Assembly: GCA_029204225.1 (NCBI GenBank)
Contig: CM055107.1
Location: forward strand, 18,716,218-18,780,217
Source of the DNA: Diphasiastrum complanatum
Lineage: Eukaryota; Streptophyta; Lycopodiopsida; Lycopodiales; Lycopodiaceae
Direction of reading: 5' to 3'
Length of the DNA stretch: 64,000 bases
The translations under genes and the position numbers were made by a program. Below are positions 35,623 to 47,644 of the stretch, one piece after another; the stretch's first letter is position 1, and every line of letters starts with the position of its first letter. Under the pieces are notes generated by a model, which was given only the letters and a program-made list of their open reading frames with translations, was not told the origin of the DNA and did no database searches.

Positions 35623-36253
35623 CATTTTGACATTTCTGTTATAGCATACTATTGATATAAGATTTTATTCTTTGAATCTATCAATCCTAAATTCTTTAAT
35701 TTGATCTAGTTTGCTATGTTGGACATAGTTATTTATTTGGCAATTGAGGCCAATTTTCATATTATATTTGAAATTTGACTTTTCAAAGCTATATTCGTCT
35801 GAAAGAATTTGAATTGCCACTTTTAGAAAGTGAGAAAAATAGTAAGAGGTCAAGTTTAGTAGATTCAAATTGAATGTTGGGGACATCGAATCTAGTCCAC
35901 ATTAAATGATAGGGTAAACTCGTGGGAGAAAGAATTCTTCTCTCTCTCATCTCATTTCGTGCTTATACATGAGTTCTCTTGAGTTGATCTATCCATTGGT
36001 GCACTATCTTGATGATATCTTGCAATCTGGTGTGTAGAATGCTCATATTTTGCTATATTCGGATCCACACATGAAATACAGTAGGTTACTAATGTTGTAT
36101 GGACAGCAGCGTCATGTTATCATAAGTTTAATGTTTGATAAATATCATTTTGAGTTTGCATCTCTTTCATTAAGTAAACATTGATTTTCTCCATTTCAAA
36201 TGGTGTAAATTGTGTTGTCATTCAAACCAAAGATCAATAGATGATTTTGGATC
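35619..36253. other. Unassigned sequence, counterpart of 4943-5593
   Basis: No gene recognised. It matches the left arm; compared with 47.07-47.64 kb about 50 bp around the TATAAAAGG are missing, since CATTAAATGATAGGGT joins directly to AAACTCGTGGG here. Confidence 0.5.
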
Positions 36254-38190
36254 TTAATGATTGACAGAATCTTCATGTATAAAGTCTTTATAGGCCTTCT
36301 TGGTGGATAAGTACCCAACCATGATCCATGAACTTGGATCACCTTTTTTCCTTGTTTCAAAGGGAATATTAGCAAAGCAAGTACTTCCTAAAACTCTAAG
36401 GTGATCAACCTTAGGCTTGATGTTGAACAAGACTTCATATGGTGTATTTCCTCCAAGACCTCCATCACTTTTAAAAGCTTTAATCTTCAATGAGAATTCC
36501 ATCTCAACATATGCTTTGAATAATGGGAAATAATCATGCACCATAAATCTTGAAGAAAGAAGATGTAGCTTAGTAGATCTTGTGAAATCATCAATAAAAG
36601 TAACAAAGCAAGTGGCACCTCCCTTGCTTTTAGATAATATAAAATGTACATCCGAGTGTATCAACTCTAATGGATGTGTAGTCTTGATAGAAGACCTTGG
36701 AAATGGCTTCTTATGTGATTTTGCTATTGCACAAGCCTCACATGGCTTGATCTATTTGGAAAGTGATCTTGGTATGCCAATTGCTTTTGCATCCTTCAAA
36801 CATGGATTTGAAATTGGATTTCTCAATCTCCTATGCCATAATTCCTCCTTGGAAATATTAGTCCTAAAAGGCAACATCACAAGACTTTGCACTTTCATGT
36901 GGATCTAACTTGAAAATGCCAGCATATCTAGATCCATGTGCTAGGATCTCATCACCTTTCTTAATAGTACAAGTATTGATAATAAATTTCACATCAAGGC
37001 CTTTTTCAAGCATCTTTCTAGCACTTATGATGTTCTTTGTGAGATTAGGAACAAAAAGAACATTGGGAAGAGATAAAATATCAGAAGATGCAAGCTTTAA
37101 CGGACTACTTCCAATTCCTTAAATAGTACATTCATGATCATTTTCTATGTATATTGATTTCTTAATTCCTTCATAAGATACAATAGAATGACAAGAATTC
37201 TTGTAGCAGCACATGTGTGATGAATCTCCACTATCAATGTACCATCATCCATCTTTTCTGAAGGGTGTAGAGGAGAAACTTGATAACATAAGGGATCCTT
37301 CTCACTCACTTGCAATAGAGACTTCTTTCTCATTGATAATGTTGTCTTGCTTGAGTTGATTCTCCTTCTTAAAGCAATCAGAGGCATAATGCCCTTTCTT
37401 GTCACAAAAGAAACACTTGATCTTTTTCTTCTTGAACTTAGAGGCAGAAGGATGTGATGAATCATCCTCTTCTCCATCTTTGTCTTTTTCCTTTCCTTTG
37501 TCTTTGTTTTAGACATGATATTGTTGGTTCTTGTTCCTCCCTTTGAGGTTGTCTTTGACAAATAGAGATTTGCCATCTTCAATATGATTAAGAGATAGCT
37601 TGTCCATTCTCAAAATCTTGTACTTTTGTCTTGTTTCCTTATAAATAAGAATTTCTTGAAGGGTCTCCAAACTTGTTAACTCATCCTTGATAGCAAAGGA
37701 TTGGACAAGGTAGTCTTCTTTCAAGCCATTAAGTATGACTTGAGCTAGCTCATCTTGGTTGATTGTGACTCCAACAGAAGCAAGCTCTCAATGAAGATCT
37801 TTAATTCTCAACACGTAATTAGAAGCACTGCCCTCAGTTCTTTGGAAACTTTCAAAAATTTGATTTATAATAGTGAGTATTCTAGAGGTATTCTTGGCCT
37901 CATATATTGCCTTGAGTGCATCCCAAGCTTCCTTTAGCAGAGGTGCAAGATCCAATTTCTCTTAAGATCTCATTAGAGACATTCATTTTTATAAAATGAA
38001 GAGCCATCTTAGCTCTCTTTTTATATTTTTGTACTTCTAGTTGTACTTGAGGCTCCTCCTCAAGTCCTAGTACAATGTCCATTACATCTTGGAGTATTTA
38101 GATAGACTCCATTCTAACCTTCCAGATAGAGTAGTTGGAGGTGTTCAGTCTTTCACTAGCTTCTAAGACATATCCTCCAACAGATGCCAT
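36254..38190 (-). pseudogene. Family-1 copia gag-pol remnant, right arm
   Basis: Gag ATG at 38190, with the same early stop as the left arm. The zinc knuckle CFFCDKKGHYASDC keeps all ligands here, unlike the left arm. Protease region near 37215-37245. Integrase HSD and FIDDFTRSTKLHLLSS, then the same jump from SDGGLGG to NTPYEVLF that removes the catalytic Glu. Frameshifts separate gag, protease and integrase. Confidence 0.85.
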
Positions 38191-38805
38191 TAGATGTGAA
38201 AAATCATAGTAATGAACAAAAAATATGTTGCTTCTCTCTCACTATAGGAAATAGATCAGGCAACAATATATGAGATAGATCTCAAAATTTCTACCAATGT
38301 TTTGCAAACTAGATCAGGCTCTCACTTTGAAATGGAGTTTAGACAATTTTTTGTATTAACTTTCTTTGGCACGTGGAGAATGCTCAAAGAAAACACAATT
38401 GACTCAAATACAATCACTTTGTATGAAGCAATGTGTCAAACAACACAAAACAATGTCTAGATCTCAAGTTTGGAAGATTGGTATATGCGAATATGGAATT
38501 TTGGATCAAACATACATTTTTTTGTCAAATCAAAAAGTGTCCAGTCGGGTCTAGGATAATCGCGACCCTTATTTAAGAGACTCTAACTCTTGATTGTCTC
38601 ATCAAATTGATTTGAAACAAATTGCAATGGAATCTAGACTTTGCTAGCTTTCCAACAGGCTATATAGTCACTATCTTTGGATTTAGCAACAAAGAGAATA
38701 AAAGGATTGAAGTGTACTGATTTTCACACGTGTGAAATCTCAAAAATCCATACAATCACTATTCAGACTTGAAAACTTCAATTCTTAACTCTTTGATCCA
38801 TTGAA
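38191..38805 (-). mobile_element. Family-1 leader, right arm
   Basis: Counterpart of 2400-3009. About 220 bp equivalent to 2175-2396 are deleted at the junction near 38805 (TTTGATCCATTGAAGTGG). Confidence 0.6.
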
Positions 38806-40284
38806 GTGGAAAACGATCAAAAATCACATTTCATGACATATTTGCTTTGTAGATTTCTAGACTGAACTGTAAATCATAGGTCTTTTGCCACGAAGCATGT
38901 ACCCATATCTTTCTTCTATGAATACTCAAGACTGTCATAGACAATGATTAATAGAGACAACAAAATGATTAGCAAGTCAGCCAAAAACGAACGAAAGGTA
39001 AAAAATTGTGGATACTAAAACTTTGTCCATAGTCTACCAAGCACAATATGACATTTTAAGTAGTGAAAACATGCCACCAAAAGTGAACCTAACATTGAGG
39101 TCTAATATGTATTCAGCTTCTAGATTAAACATTGCATGTCTGTTGAGCTTAATTACTCTTTATTATCTCAGCACAGCCCATACATTTTCATGCTAAAAGA
39201 AGTGAGCTGGAAAGTTGCAACCTCTTAGTTATTTAACCACTGACAAGGAGCCAAAGTTTCTGAGTTCATCTATTCCGTATTTGCACACATCATCTTAGAA
39301 TAGCTTATATTACAACTTTAAGGAGAAGATTTAGATTAATTCATCATTGATATGTGGAATACTACATCTACAAATGTCTACTTTTTTCCATTCATGCGGC
39401 ACCCACTTTTACATTGGGTAGATGAGGCCTCCATTAAGGTCCAAGCTGCCCCAATTGTTTAGACTAGCTTCACAATTTATCCTTTAACATTGAATTTCTT
39501 CCAAACTCCATTGACCAACCTCAACACATAGTATTGATAAGAAGATGTTTAACAAAAAAAGAACTATATGGATAAACTAGCAATCAGAGAAAGCCAAAGG
39601 AAGCACGGCTCATCAGTGGCCATAGCAGGCATCAAGAGAACGTGCAACAGAACCTAGGCATTAGCTATTCCCCACCTCCAGTAGCATCCTGTGTACAGAA
39701 CAATGAGCTCTCTATGTATAATTCTTGGATGTGCTCAGTGTACGTGGTGAGGCTAAGAGTCTTGATAATTCTAAGACCTAAAAAATGTACAAGAGTTTCG
39801 GAAGATCTCGCTCGAACAAAGAGAACCAACCCTAATTCTGAAACAAGAAAAATACGTGACACTCTTTAAAAAACTTGAGACACAAAAAATTTCAGGTAAG
39901 CATTTAAACGAAAACGATAGACTTTGCCAAATCTGGTTTTGAGCTTCTGTCAAAGATTGAATTAGTCTCATTGCAGCATGTGACAGACGCGGCTGCCCTG
40001 CTCATGATCGCTTGTCTTCTATTTAACTAATCATGAGATATTTCACTTCTATTTAACTAACGAAAACGATAGACTTTGCCGTGGGCAATCCCAAAAAACG
40101 TAAAACCATTGAGGCAATAAATCCGGATCGTCCGCAATCTGGTTTTGAGCTTCTGTCAAAGATTGAATTAGTCACATTGCACTGTGCAGCATGTGACTGA
40201 CGCAGCTGCCCTGCTGATCGCTTGTCTTCACTGCTGAAGTGTTTGATTCCACATTCCTAATCATGAGATATTACACTCTGTCCT
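38806..40284 (-). other. Conserved 3' flank of gene copy B
   Basis: Counterpart of 679-2175, including the two tandem units (39.9-40.27 kb). The second unit keeps the 24-bp AAGCTCAAAACCAGATT segment lost in copy A. No separate gene is called. Confidence 0.65.
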
Positions 40285-40908
40285 CTAACCGCTCTCCGAT
40301 GATGAACTACTCCCCAATGATGAACTACTTGAATCCACCGGTGGATCACGAATTCGAAGCAGGGTTCGAACCTCAGCGGCTTCTATTTCTGCAATAAGTG
40401 CTGTCTGTATTGCTGCCGTGGCTTTTGCTATAGCCTTGTCAGAAACTAGCTTTAGCGCATCAGCTCGAGCCCTGGCCTCTTTGGCAGCCTTCCTTGCGCA
40501 TTCTGCCGCAGTGTACGCAGCAGCAGCATAATCTTACAAAGCTGCACGTTCTGTAGCATCATCCATTTCTATCTCAATACTAGTGGATGAACATTGACCT
40601 GCTGCATATTGTGAAGGCATCACCGCACAGGGATCTACAGGCTGTTTCTTTTCTGCGTGGGCTGAATTCTGTGACAAAGCAGGAGGAAATTCTTCCATAC
40701 CCACATTTCCAGAAGCCGCAGCTTCCTCACGTTTCTCACACACACGGCACACGTACAACGACGGATCAATAGTTTTGTGTGGATAATATGGAAGCTGATC
40801 AGAATGGCTATGCACAGAGCGTTGGCATTTCCAGCAGACGAGCATTCTACCAGCATTCTGCTGTTTTTTCGAATTTTCTCGATCCCCCGAATGCATGGAA
40901 CTATCCAT
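40285..40908 (-). pseudogene. Cys4-motif / Ala-rich protein gene, copy B (nonsense)
   Basis: The same 624-bp frame as copies A and C with no length change, but codon 125 is TAA (40534-40536) where A has GAA and C has AAA. The product would end after IEMDDATERAAL, keeping both CX2C pairs (CWKC and CRVC) but losing the Ala-rich helix and Ser tail. Everything after the stop is still open and close to A and C, so the lesion is recent or the short protein is tolerated. The TATA box and upstream ORF are kept. It lies inside the right inverted arm and, just upstream at 41350, a family-2 retrotransposon fragment has replaced more distal promoter sequence still present in C. Confidence 0.85.
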
Positions 40909-41047
40909 TGTTGTCGTTGCCTCAGCACCACCTTCGAGAGCAATTGGGAAGGAGCAAGGAGCAAGGCGAAAACGATTGGGAGAGAGCGAGGAGTAGAGAA
41001 AAGAGGAAGGAGAAAACGGTTGAGAGAGGTGACGTTGGTTCGTTCGC

Positions 41048-41095
41048 TCAACCAAAAGCCCCGTCGACCAGGATTGCACCAATCTTTGTAGACAT
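41048..41095 (-). other. Conserved 15-codon upstream ORF, copy B
   Basis: ATG at 41095, TGA at 41048: MSTKIGAILVDGAFG. The copy C version differs at one residue (MATKIGAILVDGAFG). It ends about 140 bp before the main ATG and lies in a different frame. Confidence 0.55.
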
Positions 41096-41139
41096 GAGCA
41101 AGATTTCCTCGCAAGACAAACTTTAAAATTTCAAAAGGA

Positions 41140-41150
41140 CCTTTTATATA
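41140..41150 (-). promoter_or_regulatory. TATA box, gene copy B
   Basis: TATATAAAAGG on the minus strand, about 230 bp before the main ATG; identical in copy C. Downstream is a long pyrimidine-rich stretch (CTCTCTCAACCG...CCTTCCTC), common near plant start sites. Confidence 0.6.
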
Positions 41151-41350
41151 TTGGAACAAGCAATGACGACTATTCTTACATTGATATTAAACACTGGGCT
41201 ATGTCAAACATCTACCACTTCTACAAAATCAATAAATCTGAGCTCTACATCATGAATCCTAATAATTGGATGAGCAAGTTACATATTGCTTAGCATTCTA
41301 TACCTTAATAGGCTATCCAACTATTTTGAACCTTCTTAGATTGAGAAGCT

Positions 41351-44300
41351 ACGGTTCTAAGCATGTGGTTGATGGAACTAGTGTATTATGGCTAGACACG
41401 AATCATGGAGACAAGAAACTGGAGGAAGTTCTCTATGTCCCTACTTTTGACAAAGATCTTCTATCCGTAGCTAAGATAGTTGACACATGCATGTCAGTAA
41501 CCTTTACAAAGAACTCTTGTAAATTGTACGAGGAATATTTTGATAACTTGGTTGCTAAAGGTAACAGAGAAGGAAATTTATATCACCTAAACATTCGAAC
41601 AAGAATCGAACAAGCAAATCAAACTCAAGAATCAACAGCTATAATGTGGCACAAAAGGCTATGTTACATGAACATGAAAGCCTTGTACCAAGCCAACAAA
41701 AGTCAGAGAATTCAAGGAGTCGAAATCAAAAGTAAAGATAGTCGAACTACTTGTGAATCTTGTCTTAAAGGCAAGATGACTAGAACACCTTTCAGTAAGG
41801 ATGTTTAAAAAGCAACTAAGGTACTTGAAATTGTGCATTCAGATATTTGTGGACCATTCGGAGTAGTGTCGTTGGGTGATGCAAAGTACTTCATTACGTT
41901 TATTGATGACTTCAGCAAGTTCGTTGTAGTATAGTATATACATACTAAATTTGAAGCTTTCGAGAAATTCGTTGAGTATACAAATTGGGCTGAGAAGCAG
42001 ACATGCAATAAGTTGAAGCAGATTCAAAAATATCGTGGAGGTGACTACATTTCCAACGAATTCAAAGTTTACTGTACTGATCAAGGTATTATGCACACTA
42101 AGACTGCATCTTACACACCTCAGCACAATGGAATAGCTGAACGAAGGAATCGTACACTTATGGAAGCTGCAAGTGTATGATGGCTCATGCGAAAGCACCA
42201 AAATAGTTGTGGGCAGAAGCAGTGGCTACATCAAATCATCTTCACAATCGTATTCTGAAATCTTGAATATTGGATAAAACTCCTCATGAGATATGGTGGA
42301 AGTCGAAGCCAAATCTAGCACATGTTCGGACATTCGGATGCGCAGTGTATATGCACATACCACAAAAACTGAGAAAGAAACTCGATGAAAAGATAGAACA
42401 AGGTTTTCTGGTAGGATTCAGGTTACATTCGTCATATTATCGTGTCTATGTACCCGAAACTGGCAAGATAAAAATTGTTCGAGATGTTAAATTTGATGAG
42501 TCGTAATACATCGCAGACAGTGATCTAGTCGGTTATGAAATTCTCAGAAACTATTATCAGCTACCAACGATGATAAAAGGAAAACAAGCAGAAGATGGAA
42601 GAGAGTTACCAGATTCAAAGGGAGGTCAAGATCGAGTACCTGACAGACTCGAATCACCAACTCGAATTTCAACAGAAAAGCTTGAATCAGAATCGAACTC
42701 AAAACCTGCAAAATCGAACTCAAAACCATCTGTGAGAAGATTTGACAGACAACGAAAACCACCACAAAGATACGGTCCGGATGTTTTTAACACAGCCATC
42801 AAATTTTGTGGATTCTCTGATGAACCTCAAACATTCGAGGAAGCTATTGATGGACCTGATAAAGATCGCTAGATTCAGGCAATGGAGGACGAAATGTCAT
42901 CCAGGCATAAGAACAATGTATGGACACTTGCACCTATACCAGATGGCAGAAAACCAATCAAATGCAAGTGGATCTACAAGATCAAAACAGGTCCTGATGG
43001 AGAAAACATCAGATACAAGGCAAGGTTAGTTGCTAAAGAATTTTCACAGAAGTATGGGTTCGACTACACTGATACCTTCTCAGCATTAGTCAAACATACA
43101 TCAATTCATTTGTTATTTGCGTATGCAGTGGCTCATGTTCTAAAAATAAATATTGTGGATGAGAAAGCTGCTTTCTTGCATGCATAATTGGAAGAAGACT
43201 TATTCATGGACCAACCACTTGGTTTTGTAAACCAAGAATATGCTAAATATGGATGTCACACGAATAAAACCATTTATGGTCTGAAACAAGCAGCCAGCCA
43301 ATGGTATAGAAAAAAGGACGAAGTACTGCGTTCCTTAGACTTCAAACCTCTATTTGCTGAGTCAAATGTCTATATCAAGCATGTCAAAAAAGAAATAATC
43401 ATTCTAGCTATCTATGTTGATGACACACTTATCTTCTCAAGAAGTAATAAGTTAATTTCAGATGTCAAAAGAGACATTGCTTGAAATATTTGAGATTGCT
43501 GACCTAGGAAAAGCTAAAATTTATCTAGGCTTGCAGATTGTGAGAGATTTTGAAGGTGGTAAGTTGTATTTTCACCAACAAAGGTATACTAAAAAGATCA
43601 TTGAAGACTTCAACATGCTCGAATGCAAAGGTGTACATACTCCCATGTTACTTGCAATAATGCTGAGCAGGGTAGCTTGTCTGCAGGCTCTCGAGGAAGA
43701 GGAGCGAATGGCCAAAACACCCTATCATAGGGTGATTGGATCATTGTTATATCTAGCAGACAACACCAGAATTGATATAGCGTTTGCAGTATATAGGCTG
43801 AGCCAATGTAATCAGAACCCAGGATCGTTGCATTGGAAGTTGGCAAAAAGAGTACTACAATATCTCTAGGAAATGAAAGACTATGGATTGTGTTGTTCAA
43901 AGGAAGCTGGACTTACATTGAATCTTACAGTGACACAAGCTAGGCATCCATGAAGGATGATAGCAAAAGTATTTTAGGAGGTTGTACTCTAGCATCTGGT
44001 GCAACCATACTCTGGATAAGCAGGAAGCAAACAACAATAGCTCAATCTTCCTATGAAGTGGAATATGTAGCAGCAGTCAAGATGGAAAACAAGTTGATCG
44101 GGATTAAATAGATGTTGGAAGGATTTGATGAATCTATTTCTAAACCTTATGTCTTGTTAATGGATAACACTTAGGCAATCTATCTTACAAAAGATCTTGT
44201 ATTTCACTCAAAAACGAAGCACATAGCTATCAAATATCATGTAATTTGAGACTTAGTTGAGAAGAAGATACTGAAGATAGTCTTCATACCCACAAAGGAA

Positions 44301-44398
44301 ATGACAGCTCATATCTTTACGAAGCCACTCAGTAAAGCTTTGTTTGAGAAGCAGCGAAGAAGATTGAGGTAATCCAACTGCCCACTTTGAGAGGGAGC
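41351..44398 (+). pseudogene. Family-2 gag-pol, 5'-truncated (protease to RNase H)
   Basis: It starts in the protease C-terminal part at about 41351, exactly where gene-upstream sequence shared with copy C ends. Integrase: WHKRLCYMN...CESC, then HSDICGP with the first catalytic Asp kept (41842-41844), the only family-2 copy here to do so; the second motif reads KYRGGDY (Asp lost), with Glu kept in AERRN. Reverse transcriptase has VDEKAAFLHA, IYGLKQAASQWY and an intact YVDD (43413-43424), then SQCNQNPGSLHW. RNase H with SSYEVEYVAA and the terminal FTKPLSKALFEKQ follows. In-frame stops occur near 41808, 41936, 42508, 42872, 43187 and 43484. The polypurine tract TTGAGAGGGAGC is at 44387-44398. 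Confidence 0.88.
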
Positions 44399-45338
44399 TG
44401 TAGAATAACTGATCAGAGAGATCTTGATTCTACTAACAAAGCGCGCAGTTTACTTGACAAAGAATAAGAAATGAACGCAAAATTGAAACATTTTTATCCG
44501 TGATCAACCTCAAAGGATTCACGAACTTTGTCTTGTAGTCAACTCGAAAGATTCGCGAAACAGTTACTCGTAGAAGCTCGTGGCTTTCTTGTTGAAGCCC
44601 AAAAGATTCACGAATAGAATCTTGTCGCAAAATATTCTGTTTCTTGTTCAAACCTCAGATGTCGTAAAATTGTTGCGAACAATTCGCAAAATCTTCTGGA
44701 CTATTCTTCAAGCTCACCTTTCGCGAACAGTTTGTGAAATATTCTAGATTTCTTCTTCAAGCTCAAAGAATTGTCATCTATCACGAACAATTTGTGAAAG
44801 ACAAAATTGTCGAAAAGAGACAAGTGTCGTGAATAATTTGCAAAACATGAAGCTAAGACAAAGAGATAAACTGTTGTGAATTATTCGTGAACAAAATTTA
44901 TTCGACCCTGAAAACAGAGCGTCTATTTGAATATCAACCATCCTAGACGGTTAGATATCTATTGTTACAATATTAAAAGGCAAAAAGACCTGTAAATAAA
45001 AGGCCAAAAGACCTGTCCTGTACCAATATAAATACATGTGCACTACTCGTTGTAACTCACTCACTCAATCAGAGACACGACAGCAAGAGATGTATAATGA
45101 TGAATCAGATTCAGAGTTATAATTTTTTTTTTTTGATCAATAGATTCTTATTGTCTAAACTGTCTTAAGTTGTCTCTTACTTTCGCATATAATTTTCGCA
45201 TGCATATTCAATCATGAGCTAATATTGTTCTATTAGTACATAGATCAAATATTGACCCGATTGAAGACACTGATATTAGTTTGATTTATTCAAACTTTCA
45301 TCATGTTCTCTGTGGAAGAATAATTACTATTTTTCTTA

Positions 45339-45340
<2 letters not shown>
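44399..45340 (+). mobile_element. Complete family-2 3' LTR (942 bp)
   Basis: It begins TGTAGAATAACTGATCAG directly after the polypurine tract and ends TTTTTCTTACA; the ends form TGTA/TACA. Perfect TTCNNGAA palindromes occur at 44518, 44552, 44607 and 44884. It is directly followed by a 93-bp CT array, so the element sits in or next to GA-repeat DNA as elsewhere in this window. Confidence 0.9.
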
Positions 45341-45435
<95 letters not shown>

Positions 45436-45644
45436 TAAATCTTTTAGTCTATTGTATTTTTGTTTAAATAAATTACAAATTTAACTTTCTAGCAATGCAA
45501 ATCTTCATTGAATATGCATTTACTTTTGTGTCTCTCTAACAAATTACAAATTTAACATTCAATTTTCATCATACACTATCTATTCATCTATCACTCTAAA
45601 TCTTAAATCAATACAAAATGCAAAACACACACACACACACACAC

Positions 45645-45711
<67 letters not shown>

Positions 45712-46465
45712 ACAAATCTATCATTCAATTACTACCAAACACTATCTATTTATCTATTATCCTAAATTCTATATTAATGCAAAATGCAAAACACACACAC
45801 ATACACACTCCCCCTCCCCCACCCCTCTCTCTCTCTCAAATTACAAATCTAACATTTAATTACTATCAAACACTATCTATTTATCTATTGCCCTAAATTC
45901 TAAATCAATGCAAAATGCAAAACACACACACACATGCACACTTCTTTTCTCTCTCTCTCTCTCAAAAATTCATACACTATCTATGCATTATTATATTTGC
46001 ACTATCTACTTTACACTATCTACTTTACACTTTTTACTTTACACTATTTACATTACACTCTTCCTTCATTTACTTTACGCTTTACACTTTCCCTTCATCA
46101 CGTTTTAACATCCCTCCTCACTTTCTTTCACAAAAACAAACAAAGCAAACTTTATCTCTAAAAAAAAAGGCCAAAAACAAAACAACTACCTCCAAAAGTT
46201 CCAAAAGCTCCAAAATCTCCAGGCTCCAAAAGCTCCAAAAGCATCAAAATTTTCCAGCTCCAAATGAACCAAACGCTCCAAATGCTCCAAAACTGTGAGA
46301 AAGAGTGAGAAAAGAATCTTCAGATGGCACAAAAATCCGAAATTCATAGACGTCGGATTTTGAAGTCCCAAAACACATCGGAATCTTACGTCCGCATCCG
46401 TAACCGGTCTAATCAGAAAAATATTCGGGACTCAAATCAATGACATGGACGTCAGAATGCAAATC
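45341..46465. repeat. Compound CT/CA repeat block, inverted copy
   Basis: Reverse complement of 61.18-62.34 kb and related to 21.5-22.6 kb: CT array 45341-45433, CA array about 45618-45648, CT array 45650-45706, further CA/CT cassettes to 45962, the TTTACACT-type repeat (about 46000-46090), the TCCAAA minisatellite (46187-46295) and two GACGTC sites (46349, 46448). Open frames here are repeat artefacts. Confidence 0.88.
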
Positions 46466-46504
46466 ATCATGGAATATGCATTTACTTTTTTCTCTCTCTA
46501 ACAA

Positions 46505-46810
46505 ATTACTAATAGAACAGTATTAGCTCTGATTGAATATGCATGTAAAAATTATGTGCGGAAGTAAGAGACAACTTAAGACAATTTAGACAATAACAAA
46601 CTATTGATCAAAAAACGAATTTTATAACTCTGAATCTGATTCATCAATATACATCTCTTGTTGTCTTATCCCACTATTGTATCTTTGATTGAGTGAGTGA
46701 GTTACAACGAGTAATGTATGTTTCGAGAGCGGGTTTGTTTCTTATCCTTTGTCACGTGAATTGTGCGCTTTGTTAGTAGAAGCAAGATCTGTCTGGTCAG
46801 TTGTTCTACA
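46505..46810 (-). mobile_element. Family-2 LTR remnant, internally deleted
   Basis: It keeps the middle (ACTAATAGAACAGTATTAGC...TTACAACGAGTA) and the LTR start side (TTGTTCTACA ending at 46810, i.e. TGTAGAACAA) but lacks several hundred bases between them and the terminal TTACA end. No internal sequence is attached, so it could derive from a solo LTR. Confidence 0.75.
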
Positions 46811-47070
46811 AGAGAGAAAGAATTGATTGCTATAATCTTATAAAAATTATTACCTTTGTGAAAATAAGATATAAATTACATGATGAGAGAGAGAGAGTGT
46901 GTGTGTTTTACATTTTGCATTGATTTAGGATTTAGGGTAGTAGATGAATAGATATTGTTTAATGGAATTGAATGTTAGATTTGTAATTTGAGAGAGAGAG
47001 AGAGAGAGAGAAGTAGATTAGTATAATTCAATAGAAATTACTAGAGAGAGAGAGAGTTTTGCATTTTGAC
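46811..47070. repeat. Compound GA/GT repeat block
   Basis: Same order as 28116-28625 with shorter arrays: GA at about 46885-46898, 46990-47010 and 47044-47056 around the TTTTACATTTTGCATTG core. Confidence 0.88.
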
Positions 47071-47640
47071 ATGTGTGTGTTATAGCATATTATTAATATA
47101 AATTTTTATTCTTTGAATATATCAACCATAGATTCTTTAATTTGATCTACTTTGCTATTTTGTACATAGTTATTTATTTGGCAATTGAGGCCAACTTTCA
47201 TATTATATTTAGAATTTGACTTTTCAAAGCTATATTCTTCTGAAAGAATTTGAATTACCACTTCTAGAAAGTGAGAAAAATAGTAAGAGGTCAAGTTTAG
47301 TAGATTCAAATTTGAATGTTGGAGACATTGAATCTAGTCCACATTAAATGATAGGGTTTTTGTTATGGAGGGAAACCAAGCTCATTAATGATGCATGGAT
47401 CTGCTATAAAAGGATGTAAACTCGTGGGAAAAAGGATTCTTCTCTCTCTCACCTCCTTTCATGCTTATACATGAGTTCTCTTGGGTTGAACTATCTATTG
47501 GTGCACTATCTTTATGATATCTTGCAATCTGGTGTGTAGAATGCTCATATAATGCTATATTAGGATCCACATGTGAAATACAGTAGGTTACTAATTTTGT
47601 ATGGAAATCAATGTCATATTATGTTTAATGTTTGATCAAT
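47071..47640. other. Unassigned sequence with a TATA-like site, third copy of 4943-5593
   Basis: No gene recognised. TATAAAAGG at 47405-47413 on the plus strand is followed by AAACTCGTGGGAAAAAGG and CT-rich sequence, which would suit a promoter or LTR pointing away from family 1. This copy contains about 50 bp missing from the right arm. Confidence 0.45.
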
Positions 47641-47644
47641 ACCA

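Larger units (their letters stand above)
31150..40990 (-). repeat. Right arm of the inverted segmental duplication
   Basis: Reverse complement of 1-10115 in the same order of elements. At the high-coordinate end it continues with gene-upstream sequence to 41350, which copy A lacks because of the window edge. At the low end it runs into the family-3 polypurine tract and LTR start while the left arm diverges, so the left-arm breakpoint cut this element just before its end. Confidence 0.9.
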
